Both the position numbers and the translations under genes were made by a program. Below, one piece after another: positions 12,286 to 24,719 of a stretch of DNA of 64,000 nucleotides. This DNA is from Salvator merianae (taxonomy: Eukaryota > Chordata > Lepidosauria > Squamata > Teiidae). The number at the start of each line of letters is the position of its first letter. Within the stretch, counting starts at the first letter, position 1. Location of the stretch: assembly GCA_003586115.2 (NCBI GenBank), contig QVOM02000115.1, positions 6,207,524-6,271,523 of the forward strand, given 5' to 3'. The notes under the pieces were generated by a model. It was not told the DNA's origin and searched no databases. It worked only from the letters and a program-made list of their open reading frames with translations.

Positions 12286-13149
12286 CACTGTGAGGGGAAA
12301 AGATAGATTTTAAATTCTCTAGGCAGGGCTTTACGTTTTTATTGCTTATTTTACTTGGTGATATTATTTGTGGAATATTCAATGTTACAATGAACCACTT
12401 GTGTCTTTCAGGTTATATGCACATTTCTTTAAAATAAATTAAGACAGCAGAAATAACCTTTTCAGAGAAAGTTTTGTTATTAATTTTGTTCCACTTAGTA
12501 TTTTCATAACTGGTATGCGGGTCACTGTGGTATACTTCACTGGAAGCCAATATATCATCAACTGACAATGTTCTTATATCTTTCATAACGTTTTCAAAAA
12601 CAGAAATAAAGGCTGCATACAAATCAATGAAGAAGAGTTAAATTATTTGTTTTGTAATACCTTGATAATAACTTGATATCCCCTGTTAACAGTGTAGTAT
12701 TTAAATGCTTACATAATTTCTTATTTAACCTTTAGCAATACAGGTGAAAAATGATGCCATTTGTGGACCGCAGAGTTGTTTCATATCTCACTTATTTTTA
12801 ACCCCTGCAGGAAAACCATATCCAGAAAGCTTTCCCTGGATGGTGTCCTAAAATTGCAACATTGTAACTGTATAATTACATTTTTTGAACTGCACACAAA
12901 AGGACCCCACCCATACTGATGAGGCTTAAGAAGTTATGACATATATTTTCTTCCTATGCTGGTCTTGGCTTGAACGTGTAAAGAAGAGAAGAAATGATCA
13001 TACTTCATATCTTAGGCTACCTGTAGACTTCCACATTGGTAGGGATTACAACTGTGACGCAAAATAAAAGGGATGCATGGCAGTCATTTAGCCTCCAACT
13101 GAATGATACATTAGTCAATCAGTTTGGTCTGTTGACTTTATTAGGCCTT

Positions 13150-13330
13150 TATTGGTACAGTGGCTAAGAGTACTAGGTTAGAAAACAGAAGTCTCTTGGT
13201 TCAATCCTTGCTGTGCCCTCACTGGGTCTTCCCAGATAGGGGAAAAATAGCCTCCCCACCTGGTAAGTACCTTGGGAAAGGCAAAGGCTAAGGAAATAAT
13301 CCTGACAGAAAATCCAGAATGGAGCCCCTA
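13150..13330 (+). mobile_element. tRNA-type SINE remnant
   Basis: Weak A box (TACAGTGGCTAAGAGTACT) and B box TTGGTTCAATCCT at 13197-13209, followed by GGGTCTTCCCAGAT and a GGGAAAGGCAAAGGCTAAG block that recurs in other squamate-type SINEs. Confidence 0.5.
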
Positions 13331-14639
13331 AGGCAATTAAATAGATGATGTGTCATCTTTCTAGAATTCCTTCAACCAAATCAGTGCCAAATGTTGAGTT
13401 TATACCCTTTGGATCACACTGGTAAAGCCGAGAGGGAAAACTCTGATTCCTGAGCAACTCAGAATTTCCACACCTCATGTGCAGGCTCTTTCCATTATCT
13501 TTCAAGACAGAAGGAAGCCATTTATTGCCTTTATTTATGAACTGTCAAGTTTACCAGAAATAGATTTTGCAGCAAGCAGGAATATTTTAAAGTAGAAGAG
13601 TAGTCCAGAATATCTGTTTTATTATGCTATATCCTCAAGATGTATGGTTTTAAGTAAAATTAAACATTAACAGGTCAGTGGAAGCAATTTATTTCCTTCT
13701 ACAACTTCTTTTTACAGCCCTGACAATATATCCATACCTGTAACTTCAAAGTCATTTTATATAAGCCATTTAAAAAAAAAAAAGCCATTTCTAGCTTTAA
13801 ATTCTACAAAAAAATCTCTAAATTTACAGTCGCTACTCATTCCCAAATGTCTTACTTGATCTATGACGGTACATCCCAGTACAGAGTGTTGTTTGAGGAT
13901 TTCCCCCTATTCTATTAGAAAGTTGCTAAAATGAAGTTCTGAAAAATTTCCAGACAGGGCTTTTAAAAATTATAAAAATACTTTACAAGTACCACAGCAA
14001 GTATCACGGAAGTTTAATTCATCAATAGTATCAGAGATACATATTAGGATTTCAACACTGGCATGATTATTTGATAGGTCAACCTGAAAACTCTTGGGAT
14101 AAAGAACCTTTGTTTGAAGGTTGTAGCAGGAAACACACAGCTTTTGCATACTCTTGACCAAAGAATGCTATACTCCTGTCTGAGACGGTCATCTCTTCCA
14201 CTGTTCAGCCGCTTTGGGTGGGACGCATGTGGAGCAGTGAACAAAGAAGGAAACATCTGCCTAGCCAGTCAGAAAAGCTGAATTAACTCTAGTGATCAAT
14301 GGGGTGACAACTATAATAGCTAGATTGTCCTAATATCTGAGAAAAATCCAATACATTTTCTTACCAGTTTGCCCAAAACAATTTATATATTTATAACCGG
14401 CCAGCCTCTAATAATTTTCTACTGCACTAGGATAGTGGCTAAATATCTCCCCATCTCAAAGCACAACCTTTCTGAGAATGGTAGTGAGTGCAATGTTTAA
14501 AAAATCCAGGTTATTTACAAAGGTACAAAATTAAAAAAGAAGAGTCTGTGTAAGAGACGCAGTGTGTGTGTATTTTCCAGGATACAACACTATCAGCTTC
14601 AAAGAAAACTTGTAGAAGAACATAAGTATAAGGTCTTAA

Positions 14640-15920
14640 ATTGTATGCCTAGAATAACCGTCAGGTCTTCATGGGATATCTGAAGTTTGCTAGGTCTAAA
14701 GCCAAGTGAGCTTCTCTGAATAGAGAATTCCACAAATGGGATCCACCAGTGGGGAAAAAAAATCTTTAGCAGCCATCTCTCGAGCTTTAGCTAGTACAGG
14801 AATACACAGAAAGGTTCTTATTTTGACTATAGGATCAGAGCCAAATTATACAGGAGCAGTCATTTTTATCAAATACTATGGCTCCAAGCCATGTAGCACA
14901 CCAGTACCTTAAACTGAGGCTAGAAGTGAAAGACACATAGGGAAGATTGCAGCAATCTAAACAAGAGGTTGCTAGGATAGAAATAATGATAATGGAGATG
15001 TGGATATTCTCATTGTGGTAGGCCACAGCTGGAGCTTATAGAAGGTAAGTTGTGCTACTGAAACCACTGTGACAATGCTGTATGAAGGAGCACCACCAGT
15101 GTGTGAATGTGGCCCACCAGAGGGATTGCAACACCCATCCAGTAGCAGTGACTCTCAGGTCTGAGTTGAGGTTAAATTAATTCATTCTAAATAATTGTAA
15201 TTACATTATCACAGTCAGGCACTTCCACAATTCCCGCTGATGTAAGGGTAAAGCAGAGCTGCGCATCATCTGCATATTGATGATAGGCTATTCCCTATCA
15301 CTTGATAATAGACTGACTCCAAAAGAATACTACGGTCAACGATTCTGAAATCTGTTAAGTGGTCCAACAGAATCAACAAGTCACACTCCCTCTGTCCTTT
15401 TTCCATTGACACAGGTATTTAATTCTAAAATCAATCTAAATTTCAACTGAAGTGGATCCAAAATATCAGTAGTATTGAAGAGTAACTGGACTTGGTCACC
15501 CACCATTATATCTCGCCCAGGCAAGGGGTGGTGGCAGTAAGATGAGACTGCTTAGCATCCTCCATGATTTGGAGTGGATGGACTGCAGCTTTCTTGAAAC
15601 AATCCAGAATCACTACTTCCCTCTATGTTTTATCTACCACAAGGCCATAGCTGTTCATAGATAAATTTTGTTTCCAAGGAGGAAAATAGTAAGTAGGTGG
15701 AAGTCCAAGCACCTTGTGCATGTTGGCTAGTTGCCCCAACTCCCCCCCCCCAGAATGTGACAATGCATTGCACTAGTTATCTCAACAGATCCTGTATTTC
15801 ATTATCAAAAGGTGCTGCTCACCATCACAGCTTATTTCAGAGGACTAAGCTTCATCTTAAGACCTTGAATCAGCTTCACTGATTGATACCTTTATCACCA
15901 CAGAACAGGTACAATAAAGT
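14640..15920 (-). mobile_element. long interspersed repeat, family A, antisense
   Basis: Contains stretches of a repeat I recognise from squamate genomes, such as GAGCTGCGCATCATCTGCAT, CCAAAAGAATACTACGGTCA and AGGCAATAC-like linker words shared in style with 17700-18570. By eye this segment continues where that copy leaves off, further from the tail. No ORF above background. Repeat class is not assigned; it may be LINE-derived. Confidence 0.45.
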
Positions 15921-16082
15921 GTACATACTGGTGTCCACTTATGTTCAATTTTGCCAACAGCTTCCAAGATTAATACTGCAGCACTGTTTCAATACCAAAA
16001 CAAAACAATAAATTATCAATGAAAGAGATGAATTGCCATGTAGAATTTCATCTGTTCCCTCTCATTGCTCCTACTCCTCTCA

Positions 16083-16101
16083 TTTTGTGTGTGTGTGTGT
16101 T
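16083..16101. repeat. (GT)n microsatellite
   Basis: Short run of GT dinucleotides in an otherwise plain stretch. Confidence 0.8.
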
Positions 16102-16469
16102 TATCACTTTGGCTGCCAAATAGACCAATCAAAATCAGAATGGGACAAAACAGAAGCAAAAGATTATAGCTTATTCATGCTCAGTAGATAACTAAATATA
16201 CATAAGTATTTGCCCTCATGAACTAAAATCCATTTTCACAGAAGTCTAAAAAAGGGTCTAACACAGTCAATGAGTTCCAGGATCTACAACACACTAAAGC
16301 TACTGGTTGACAGAAAGAAGATAAGTAGGCATTAGCCTACTTGAACTAATGGTTTACTGTGCCCTGGGAAAATCATGCTTCAGCAGTCTTGCTTCCACAT
16401 CATACCATTGGCTTCAGGGGGTAAAGGGCAATTGTTTTGTCTTTCACAGTAAAATCCCTCCTTATATTA

Positions 16470-16660
16470 CGATTTATGAGAGTATTGTTTGCTCATTGGT
16501 AGAGCAACTGCAAAAAGCTGCAGGTTCAATCCTTGGCATGTATACAGAAGTAAGGACTGGAAAATGACTCTTGCATTGCTGCCCACAAAATTGCATGGAT
16601 GTGTCCAGGTGGTCACCGGGAGCTAGAATAACAACAACAAAGTACAGTTTATCAGGTGAC
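16470..16660 (+). mobile_element. tRNA-type SINE remnant
   Basis: A box GCTCATTGGTAGAGCA at 16490-16505 and B box GGTTCAATCC at 16523-16532, correctly spaced for a tRNA-derived pol III promoter, then a diverged body. It lacks an intact acceptor stem or CCA and is a SINE, not a tRNA gene. Confidence 0.6.
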
Positions 16661-17699
16661 CACTGACAATTGGCCCCGGTCCCAAACATATTCATTTTAG
16701 CTGTAACAGAATCCAGAATACCAATATGAAGCTCTTGTAATTAGCAGACCAGAGCACCAAACAGGAAATACTAGTTATCAGCCAGAGGTACACACAAAAC
16801 ATTTGCTTGCCAATGATCAAAACCAACTGCCTTTGATGGGCATCTTGTCATGCACTCATGCATGAATATGTATTGTGAATAACAAAAAACTAATGTTAAA
16901 TTATGATTAGATTTGAGAAGATAGCTTGGAGCACTCTAATATCGCTGTTGCAACTACCGTAACAAGTCCCAAATTTCAACTGCTTCATATAAGACTATTT
17001 CTTTATAAACTGTGCATCATAATTTTAGGTCCACACCCTTCCAAGCCAAGATGTGAGATTTCAAGACAATAAAGTATTGCAGCACAAAGACAAGCTTTAA
17101 AAAAAATCATAGTGGTGGCACAAGTTCTGATTTTTGATGCTTTAACTGCATGAAAAGAAATAAGCTTGCCACTATACAATTTTCTCTTCTGTGATCAACA
17201 GACAAAATAATAACACAAAAGCAGTGAAGCTTTGACTTTGCAAATAATGAAGATAACATACTAAATTATGTGAGAAAAAGGAAAGCCATGAAGTCACATC
17301 TATCTCTGAACAGCAATAATATTTTTACTTTAAGCCTATTTAGATAATTGAAAGAAAGCACTGTGAAAAACAGGCCCTTCAATTTACGGAAATGGAAAGT
17401 AGAGAGGAAAGTGAGAAAAAAGCATTTTACAGTAATAAGACAATACTTAAAACCTTTTTCTCTAGACAGTCTTGGACACCCACAGTTTTTATTTTTTTTC
17501 CCACCTTATATGTCAAGTCAGCAAGCTGCTATTGAAAAGAAATATGGTCCAGAAGAACACACTGAACACATAAAACTGCCTAACACCATTGTTCCTCAAA
17601 AGGCAGCAACACCTAACTAACCTTGTGTAACACAGTCTTACCTCTATTTATCTGGAAATTCTGTCCTCACCCCCAGATAGCTTATAAATAGAATCTATG

Positions 17700-18570
17700 G
17701 GATCATTTATTTATTTATTTAACATTTATATCCTGCCCTTCACCATATGGCCCCAGTGGAAATTATAATTAAGAAAAATGTTAAAATAAAACTACAATCC
17801 TCTCCCACACACTGCCGCAACCCAAAAACTCTCCTCTACCACTCACTGCAGAACCTCATCAGCTCCACATAAAAGAGCTACATTCCAAGGACCTGGGAGA
17901 ATACATGAGTCTTCACCAGGTGCCAATAAAGATGTAATGTTGGTACTTGGCATACTTCTGGTGGAAAGCTATTCCAAAGTTTGGGGGTTCCAACAGAGGA
18001 CCCCTCCCTTGCCATTACCCTCTTAACTCCTGAGAGAGCTAATACCCCCAAAGGCCTTCTTCTGATGACCTCAGTAGCCTGACAGGTCTATATTGGAGCA
18101 AGCAATCTTTCAAGTATTCAGGGTCCAAGTCATCTGAGGCTTTATACATCAAAGTCAACACCTTGAATTGGGCCTGGAAGCAAACAGGCAACCAGTGCCT
18201 TTAAGGACCAGTGTAATGTGTGTCCAGCCAGAGACTCCCAAAAGCAGTCAAATTGCTGCATTCTGCACTAGTGCCAGTTTCTGATCCTTCATCAAGGTAA
18301 GTACAGCAAATTACAGTAGTCTAATCTGGAAGTTACTACAGCATGGCCACTCCAGCCAGGAAAGAGTAGAGCTGACAAATGAGTCAGAAGCGAGTGTAGG
18401 CAATACCAGTTAACAATGACACCTCTGCATCAAATGACAGCAAAGCATCTAGAAGAATCCCCAGATCGCATACCTATTCTTTCTGGGGCAAAACAGCATC
18501 ACCCAGAATCAGATACTGAGTAACTTCCTGGATTTGGGACCCTGATCCACAGCACCTTATCCGTTTGGCG
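17700..18570 (-). mobile_element. long interspersed repeat, family A, antisense with tail
   Basis: The tail, read on the + strand, is TTATTTATTTATTTAACATT then TATCCTGCCCTTC. Further in are GGCTTTATACATCAAAGTCA followed by ACACCTTGAATTGGGCCTGG, and CAAATTGCTGCATTCTGCAC followed by ACAGTAGTCTAATCTGGAAG. The same order appears, degraded, at 57600-58600. No coding capacity seen. Class not assigned. Confidence 0.6.
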
Positions 18571-18774
18571 AAAAACTCCATTGCCATACATTAACCATTG
18601 ATATGCATTGATTTGACTGATCTACTTGACAATTCGTATTTAGTTGAAGAGAAAATTAGCATCCCAATACAAGCCAAGGGAGGAAAGGAGCCTACAATGA
18701 AAAGTACATAGCACAGTCACTCCAGAGAAGATCTAAAACAAATCAATACTCTATTTAAAAAAAAAAAAAAAACC

Positions 18775-18965
18775 TGAAAATTCATTTTTTATTGTTAATT
18801 TTTTTGTTTTGTATGTGATTTTAAATGAATCTGTAGCTTTAGTTCGGTTGGGTTACCATATGTTTGTCTATTACTTGCTTGGGTTATTGTCTTTTTTGCA
18901 TTGCTTCTTTGCTCTTACCTCCCTTGAATCATTTCCAAAGTAGGTGGAATACATAAATAAATAAA
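18775..18965 (+). mobile_element. L2-like 3' tail
   Basis: T-rich stretch ending AAGTAGGTGGAATACATAAA and an ATAA repeat. It directly follows a run of A at 18756-18772. Confidence 0.35.
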
Positions 18966-19475
18966 AATATCATGCCTCACAGATGTGAGGCAAGATCCTT
19001 GCAGTAATGCACACCACACAGACAGGACTTGTAGTAGGCTGTAGTGCTGAAACACACAGACACCAACCCAAATGAACACAGCCTGGTCTTCCTAAACCCA
19101 ACCCAGAGATCTTCACAGTCTGCAATGCTGAAACACAGATGCCAACAAGATGCATACAGCGATGGCAAAACAGTAAGACTGGCAGAAGGCAGAATGTCTT
19201 CTACATCTGATGACTGCTGAGGATGATGAAGATGGAGGAACTTTTTCAAATGCATGCAAAGAAAACAGGTTTGTGCGCACAAACAAAAAAAATTACACCA
19301 AAAATTACTGTGTGCAAAAAATAAAAATAAAATGTGCACAGCAATAAAAGATGTGTATATCAAAAGACACATGCCAGCACTCACATACATACACACTAAC
19401 ACCAAAAAGCATTCTGAATTTACTCAGGACCCCAAATATTCAACCACACAATAAACAGGCATAACACACATAGAT

Positions 19476-20010
19476 GGCCTTTTCACACTTACCTAGTATT
19501 CATGAACAAGCAAATCATTGGAATGTTTCATCTAAACTTGTGATCCACTGAGCACTTCTGAAGTGTTCCAAGTCCTCCCTGGTTCTGTTCCGCTGTGGAC
19601 AGGTTAAACATTGTCCAAAAGCATTCCTGTGGCAGCAGGAACAGTCCAGATGAGCACCTCTCTCAGTGTTGTGAGGCCAGGGGGCAGATCTGCCTCCAGG
19701 TCAAATGGCTAAATCTGGACCCTATGATGCTAAGATCTGGACCCTGTGATGCTATGCCTGGACCTTGCACACCAGATGCAATGTAGAAGTAATGTGTGTA
19801 TCACCCAATCATAAATAGGAGTGAGTGGAACTACTGATGGAAGAATGGATTGAAAGGAACGGACCACAGAATGGACCATCTTCATTGCTTGCACTGAACA
19901 GAGGTGTTCTAGTGCTCAGAATACAAATGGACCTAACCATGCTTGATGTGGACCCAGGCTATAACTGTACTGCTGCTTCATTCCACTAAGGTAAGTGCAA
20001 ATTCAGTCAA
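19476..20010. mobile_element. probable short DNA transposon related to 47461-47977
   Basis: Left end GGCCTTTTCACACTTACCT resembles the left end GGCCTTTTCTGCACTTACCT at 47461. The right part has AAGGTAAGTGCAAATT, like AAGGTAAGTACATAAAGGGC at 47957. Right terminus is degraded and no target duplication was found. Confidence 0.4.
19710..19765. repeat. short tandem duplication of a 21-23 bp unit
   Basis: AATCTGGACCCTATGATGCT, then GATCTGGACCCTGTGATGCT, then a partial CCTGGACCTTG. About 2.5 units, inside the element at 19476. Confidence 0.7.
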
Positions 20011-20399
20011 AGACACTCCAATGCCAACTTCACCTCAGTCAATATTCTCCACACAAAAGCAGCCCAATCCCACATAAAGTCACATTCAGAAATCATTTTC
20101 TTTCACAGACCAAGCAAATGCTCACTGTAACATTGTAAGTGGGAACATGGCATCTGGAGCAAGGGAGAAGGTCCCAGCATGCTGCAGGGTTGTCCTGTAA
20201 GCTTGGATTTTTAATAGGTAATTGGACTTCAAGGAGTCAATGGGCCCATGTAAGTTGGGGCAGGTCACTATTTGGTAATCATTTAATAACAATACCACAC
20301 TGTACAACTGGTACTGAAACGCTAAATAGGGTTAAACCTGCTTAGTAGCTGAATGGAAAACTCCAAGGTTGAGAAGGAAAATGAATAAGCAAACAATAA

Positions 20400-20867
20400 G
20401 AGCCTGTTCACACTTATGTGGTAGTGAGCAATCAGATGCTCACTGGACAGGCCCATCTGCACGCTGATGCTGCCACCGAAACCCATGCACTCACATCTTC
20501 TCCCAGACATTACTAGCTGTGATCAACTAAACTGCTGTCCACAGTTTGACCGGAAGCAGCTACTGAACTCCCAGTCAGCACCCACCTTCTTCTAGGTGCG
20601 ACACTGCAAGTGGCTGTGCTGCAGCTGCACACTTGCACACTACATCCTGATTGCCATGGCAATATTCAGGTACACACCAGATGCTGCCGCAGCCTTTGCC
20701 ATGGCAACCCAACCTGCTCTGGTCAGGCTATTGGCACTTCAAATGCTGATGGTCTGGTTCAGGTCTTTTCCAGGTCTTCTAGTGTGAATGGTCACCTTCA
20801 GCCCTGTTCCTTACTGGTCAATATGGTATTTTTATAGCATACCAGGACATCAGGTGCAAACAGACCT
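20400..20867. mobile_element. short DNA transposon with imperfect inverted ends and TAA target duplication
   Basis: Left end GAGCCTGTTCACACTTA and reverse complement of right end AGGTCTGTTTGCACCTG are similar over about 12 of 17 positions. TAA lies immediately outside both ends (20397-20399 and 20868-20870). A 3-bp TAA duplication fits PIF/Harbinger elements. No transposase. Confidence 0.5.
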
Positions 20868-21774
20868 TAAATTAGTTGACAGGAACTATGCTTGCTCAAA
20901 AGCATCTTTACCTTTTCAAACACCACAAAAACAGACTGCTTAATCTAGGTAACCAGTCTGGATTTTTAATATAAGAAACTGAGGAAGAAAATAAAGTGTC
21001 ATGCAATTAAAACAATTTAATCACACAATGAATTATTAAAAATTATGATGATATATGCAATTACTATATGCATGATTTATATAGAAACCAAAAGTCTCTA
21101 ATAGTTTGCATAACAAAATACAGCAGTAATTAAAATAAACAAATCATAACTCTAAAGTTGCTCTTGCAGCTTCAGAAAGAGCCTTTTCTAAAGAATAGTT
21201 AGCATGGGTTTGGCAGAAGAAAGCCAAAGTCTTCTATACAGACTTTCAAAAAGGGTTTTAAACACGTTGGCTGAGAACTCCTGGGTAAGCTTAGGAGTAT
21301 GGAATGAAAAAAACAGATTCTCCTGTGGATAACTAACTAGATAATATCAGGAAGAAAAGCTTGGGAGCAAATCAACATTTCTCAGATCCCAACAGAGTTT
21401 CTCAAGGAACAAAATTTCCTACCAGTACCATCTCAATTTGCAATGATGGAACGGGAAAAATACCTAGGATGGTTGGGGGGTGGGTGGGAGGCAATAGACC
21501 ACAAAACAAAATATCTTCAGCAAATTTTTAAAAACCCTCCTTTTTCAGGAATTATTAGAAATTAAATTAAAACTGCCCACACTGTAAATCTTTATAAAAA
21601 TCATAATACTGTATGCAATTGTAGTTGGTGCACTTCAAAACTATAATTAAGTTTCAATAAGCTACCACATTAAACACACAGAAGATGTTTAAAATTATGC
21701 AAATAGGCATATAAGTGGGGGCGGGGTGTCTACAAAAATATACTAGAAACCAGGAAACATTCAGTGAAAGGCCT

Positions 21775-21858
21775 GCTATAGTCTGCACCAGCATGCAGAT
21801 GGCAGGTCCCTATTCTGGGAAATAATTTGGAATAAGGTCCAGTACAGAAAGGGCCAAA
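21775..21858 (+). mobile_element. right half of a GGCCCTTTCTGCACTT-type transposon
   Basis: CCAGCATGCAGATGGCAGGT, then CCCTATTC and GGTCCAGTACAGAAAGGGCC. This matches the right half of the copies at 50771 and 53112. The left half is missing. Confidence 0.6.
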
Positions 21859-22744
21859 ATCTTCTTGGAGATGTTGGGTTAACAGTGAGGTAAAAAACCC
21901 TACTTCTTCTGCCCTCTTTTGTAATTGGTTTAGCAACCTGCAATAACCATATGTGAAGACTTTTTTTTTTCATTTCCCCAATTTATACTGTAATTATTTT
22001 ACTATATACTAGGCAGAGAGCCACTATATGCTACTGTTGAAGGAGGAAAGAGCTACTCCTCTTGGCAAATATAGATCTTTTTAAACTTTATATATAAAAA
22101 ATGACATAATTTTAAATAGTATTTTTCCTATTGCTGGCAATGCAGAAAAGATAAATAGGAAATCTTAATATATTTTTCTAATCTTACTTATTATATCTTT
22201 ACATATTAAAATATTTTGCTAAGAACACCTTGATATTTAAATGAGCCTAGTTGAATAATTTCTTGTAATATTTCTTAGAGGAAATACTGCAAGCTGGTAA
22301 TTATATATTCAGATGGCAATTCTTATTTGCTAACATTTAAAGTTATTTCAGTGTTATGAAGCCCTTGGGCTTAAGAATTAAGGCAGCTACTGTGAAACTA
22401 ATGGTTAGCAGATGTACATGTATCCCCACCCTTGACCATCTTTTTCTGCTAACCTTTACCTAAACTGTGTTTCTCTGCTAAGAGAGATAGTAACCAAAAA
22501 GACCATTGGTACATTCCCTATCACTCACCCATTCTTTCTATCCACCGTCCCTCTGTACTACAGTTTTCTTCTTACCCAAACACAGACACACAATCAACAG
22601 TCACAATCTCAGAATAGACTTGATTTTTTTTTTCTAATCAGAGTCAGCATTTATCTGCATTTTGCTCTGCAAAAAAACCCTTTATAAATGTACACTGCAT
22701 GAACAGCACTGAAAAGGCTTGAAAAATAAGCTGGTAAAAAGGGA

Positions 22745-22945
22745 GAAACTCGTAAGTGCATGATATCAGTCACTGGAACAGGTTACCACAGGAAGTGGTG
22801 GGCTCTCCTTCGCTGGAGGTCTTCAAGGAAAGGCTGGACAGATATCTGTCTGGGATGCTTTAGTGAATCCTGCATTGAGCAGGGGGTTGGATTCGATGAC
22901 CCTGGAGGTCCCTTCCAACTCTATGATTCTATGATTCTATGATCA
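22745..22945 (+). mobile_element. CR1 LINE 3' end
   Basis: Reads TGGAACAGGTTACCACAGGA, CTTCGCTGGAGGTCTTCAAG, GAAAGGCTGGACAGATATCT and CCTGGAGGTCCCTTCCAACT, then three ATTCTATG-type 8-bp tail units at 22921-22941. This is the standard CR1 end with its 8-bp tail. Only about 200 bp, 5'-truncated. Confidence 0.88.
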
Positions 22946-23879
22946 CATAACCAAATATGTAACAAGAGTATAGCGAGGATGTACTGAACTACAGTCAGCC
23001 AAAATACAAACTGCAGTGAGAGGCCCCGGACTGTCAGGTGCTTTACTCGACAGCACTGGCTCTGTTCACCACCTTTACTTGACTCACAAGGAGTCCCAGT
23101 GGTCTGGGGAACTTACCTGTTTCCAAAGTGTGGCCACTACTATTATAGCCCCCTCCATGGACAGGGCTGTGGTGCACATCAGGACATATGCATGTGATGC
23201 CATCACACAGGAGCAGGAAGCTGTCTGCACCTGTATGATGTACATCATGTAAAAGTGCCAAAGACAGCCAAGTCTGTCAGATAAAGCACAATCCCAGGCC
23301 TGTGCTTAGATGAACTGTAGTTCAGCACATCCCTAAAACAGAAGAGTTACATTATTTAAGCAGATATATTTTAATTCAATACACATTATTTCACCTTCGG
23401 ACAATTTTGATATTGGATACTGTTACATCCTATATAGTTACAGCAGTGATAAACTAGAACTGAGCAATTTGGTTGCTCAGAACACCACAAGGCTTGCTGA
23501 GTTTTATCAGTCAAGACAATGCCAGCTCCACACTTGCATAGTGGAGAAGACCAAAGATTAAGCCATCCCATTTTAAGTTTCCAATTACTACCATTGGTGA
23601 GAGAACCCCAAGCAATACCTTTCTAGTCAACTGTGTAGAAATGAAGTATGTCACATTACAGCTATCTGCCCATGAACAGAGAAGTAATAACAATCCGTGA
23701 AGAATGGAGGCTTCCACAACTAGTTTTCATCTCACTTCTCGCAGTTTTGGGACAATTATGCCATGTGCCATAGTTCTGCTTTGAATCTAAGCTTTCAGAT
23801 ATGCCTACGATATCTATCTTCAGAAGATATGACTGCTAGAAGAGTCAAATGCAACTGATGGTCTCATGGACCTTTTCAG

Positions 23880-24010
23880 CATTTATTTATTTATAACAAT
23901 ACAATAGCTAAAACAATAACCATGTCTGCATAGGGAGGGGATGCTGTTACCTCAGCTGAAAGCCAGGGTAAAGACGTAAGTCTTCATAGCTGTTGGTGAA
24001 TGACTGTTAG
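23880..24010 (-). mobile_element. antisense family A tail fragment
   Basis: TTATTTATTTATAACAATAC followed by ...AGCCAGGGTAAAGACGTAAG and TCTTCATAGC, like the TCTTCACCAGG region in the 17700 copy. Confidence 0.4.
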
Positions 24011-24054
24011 GTTGCTTGTATGCAATTATGTTGCTTGGCTTCTGACAGTTGGTC

Positions 24055-24200
24055 CTTTGTGTTATTGCTGACATGACTCATTAATCCTTTCCTGGCTGTT
24101 GTGCATTACCATAGTCCTTGGAGGTGCCATTGTTAAGGATAAATCATTGATATGTTCCTGTTCCTGGGTGTTGTCCATTAACATAATCCTCAATAATGGA
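24055..24200. repeat. degenerate tandem duplication of about 66 bp
   Basis: Two neighbouring units share TTCCTGG-TGTTGT-CATTA-CATA-TCCT (TTTCCTGGCTGTTGTGCATT then TTCCTGGGTGTTGTCCATTA). Their minus-strand translation also repeats (MDNTQEQEHIND and MHNSQERINES), but I see no gene. Confidence 0.5.
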
Positions 24201-24577
24201 TTTGATTGTTGTGTGGTTGCTAGCTTTGAGATGTTGTGTGTTTCCTCTGTGTTTGATAGTTTGCTTTGTTTGCTTTTGAAGAGGGGCTTCCAAGTATTGC
24301 TAAGGAACACTCCCTGGTCCTTGTTCAATTACGTGTATGTTGTTTTATTTCAATGGTTCCAATTCAAGGAATCTGTGATGTTCTGTGATGAACAGAAACC
24401 AAGCACTTCATAGGTGAACGAAAGTAAGGTTTTATTCAGACTTCAGTGATGAGTCCAGAACAACTAAAACTTGATTGGAATACAAAATATTGCTAACACA
24501 GTATGTATACGCAGTTCTCTCCTCTCCCTTTGCAACAATATATCTCTTAGCTACACATCTTTAGCACCTTCCCTCTC

Positions 24578-24719
24578 AGGCTGCATCCAGACATTGCTTA
24601 CTTGATCCACTATATTTGGATATTCCAGAATAAAGCATGTATATTAATAGAATATCCATACTTTATTCCAGAACATCCGAATACAGCAGAATAAGTAAGC
24701 AACATTTTTATGCAGCCTC
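24578..24719. mobile_element. palindromic MITE-like element, family E copy 1
   Basis: Ends AGGCTGCATCCAGACATTGC and GCAACATTTTTATGCAGCCT are inverted copies. Inner arms GGATATTCCAGAATAAAG and CTTTATTCCAGAACATCC also pair, so the whole 142 bp can fold back. No ORF. Related to 52141-52225. Confidence 0.65.

Noticed and set aside
16490..16535. tRNA-like A and B boxes
   Set aside because: No cloverleaf acceptor stem could be traced; it fits a SINE head. The same holds for 27071-27145 and 50022-50060.
18977..19405. 142-codon Cys-rich minus-strand frame that looks secreted
   Set aside because: Composition reflects CA/TG-rich repeats; no signal peptide cleavage logic, no homology I recognise, and no splice context.
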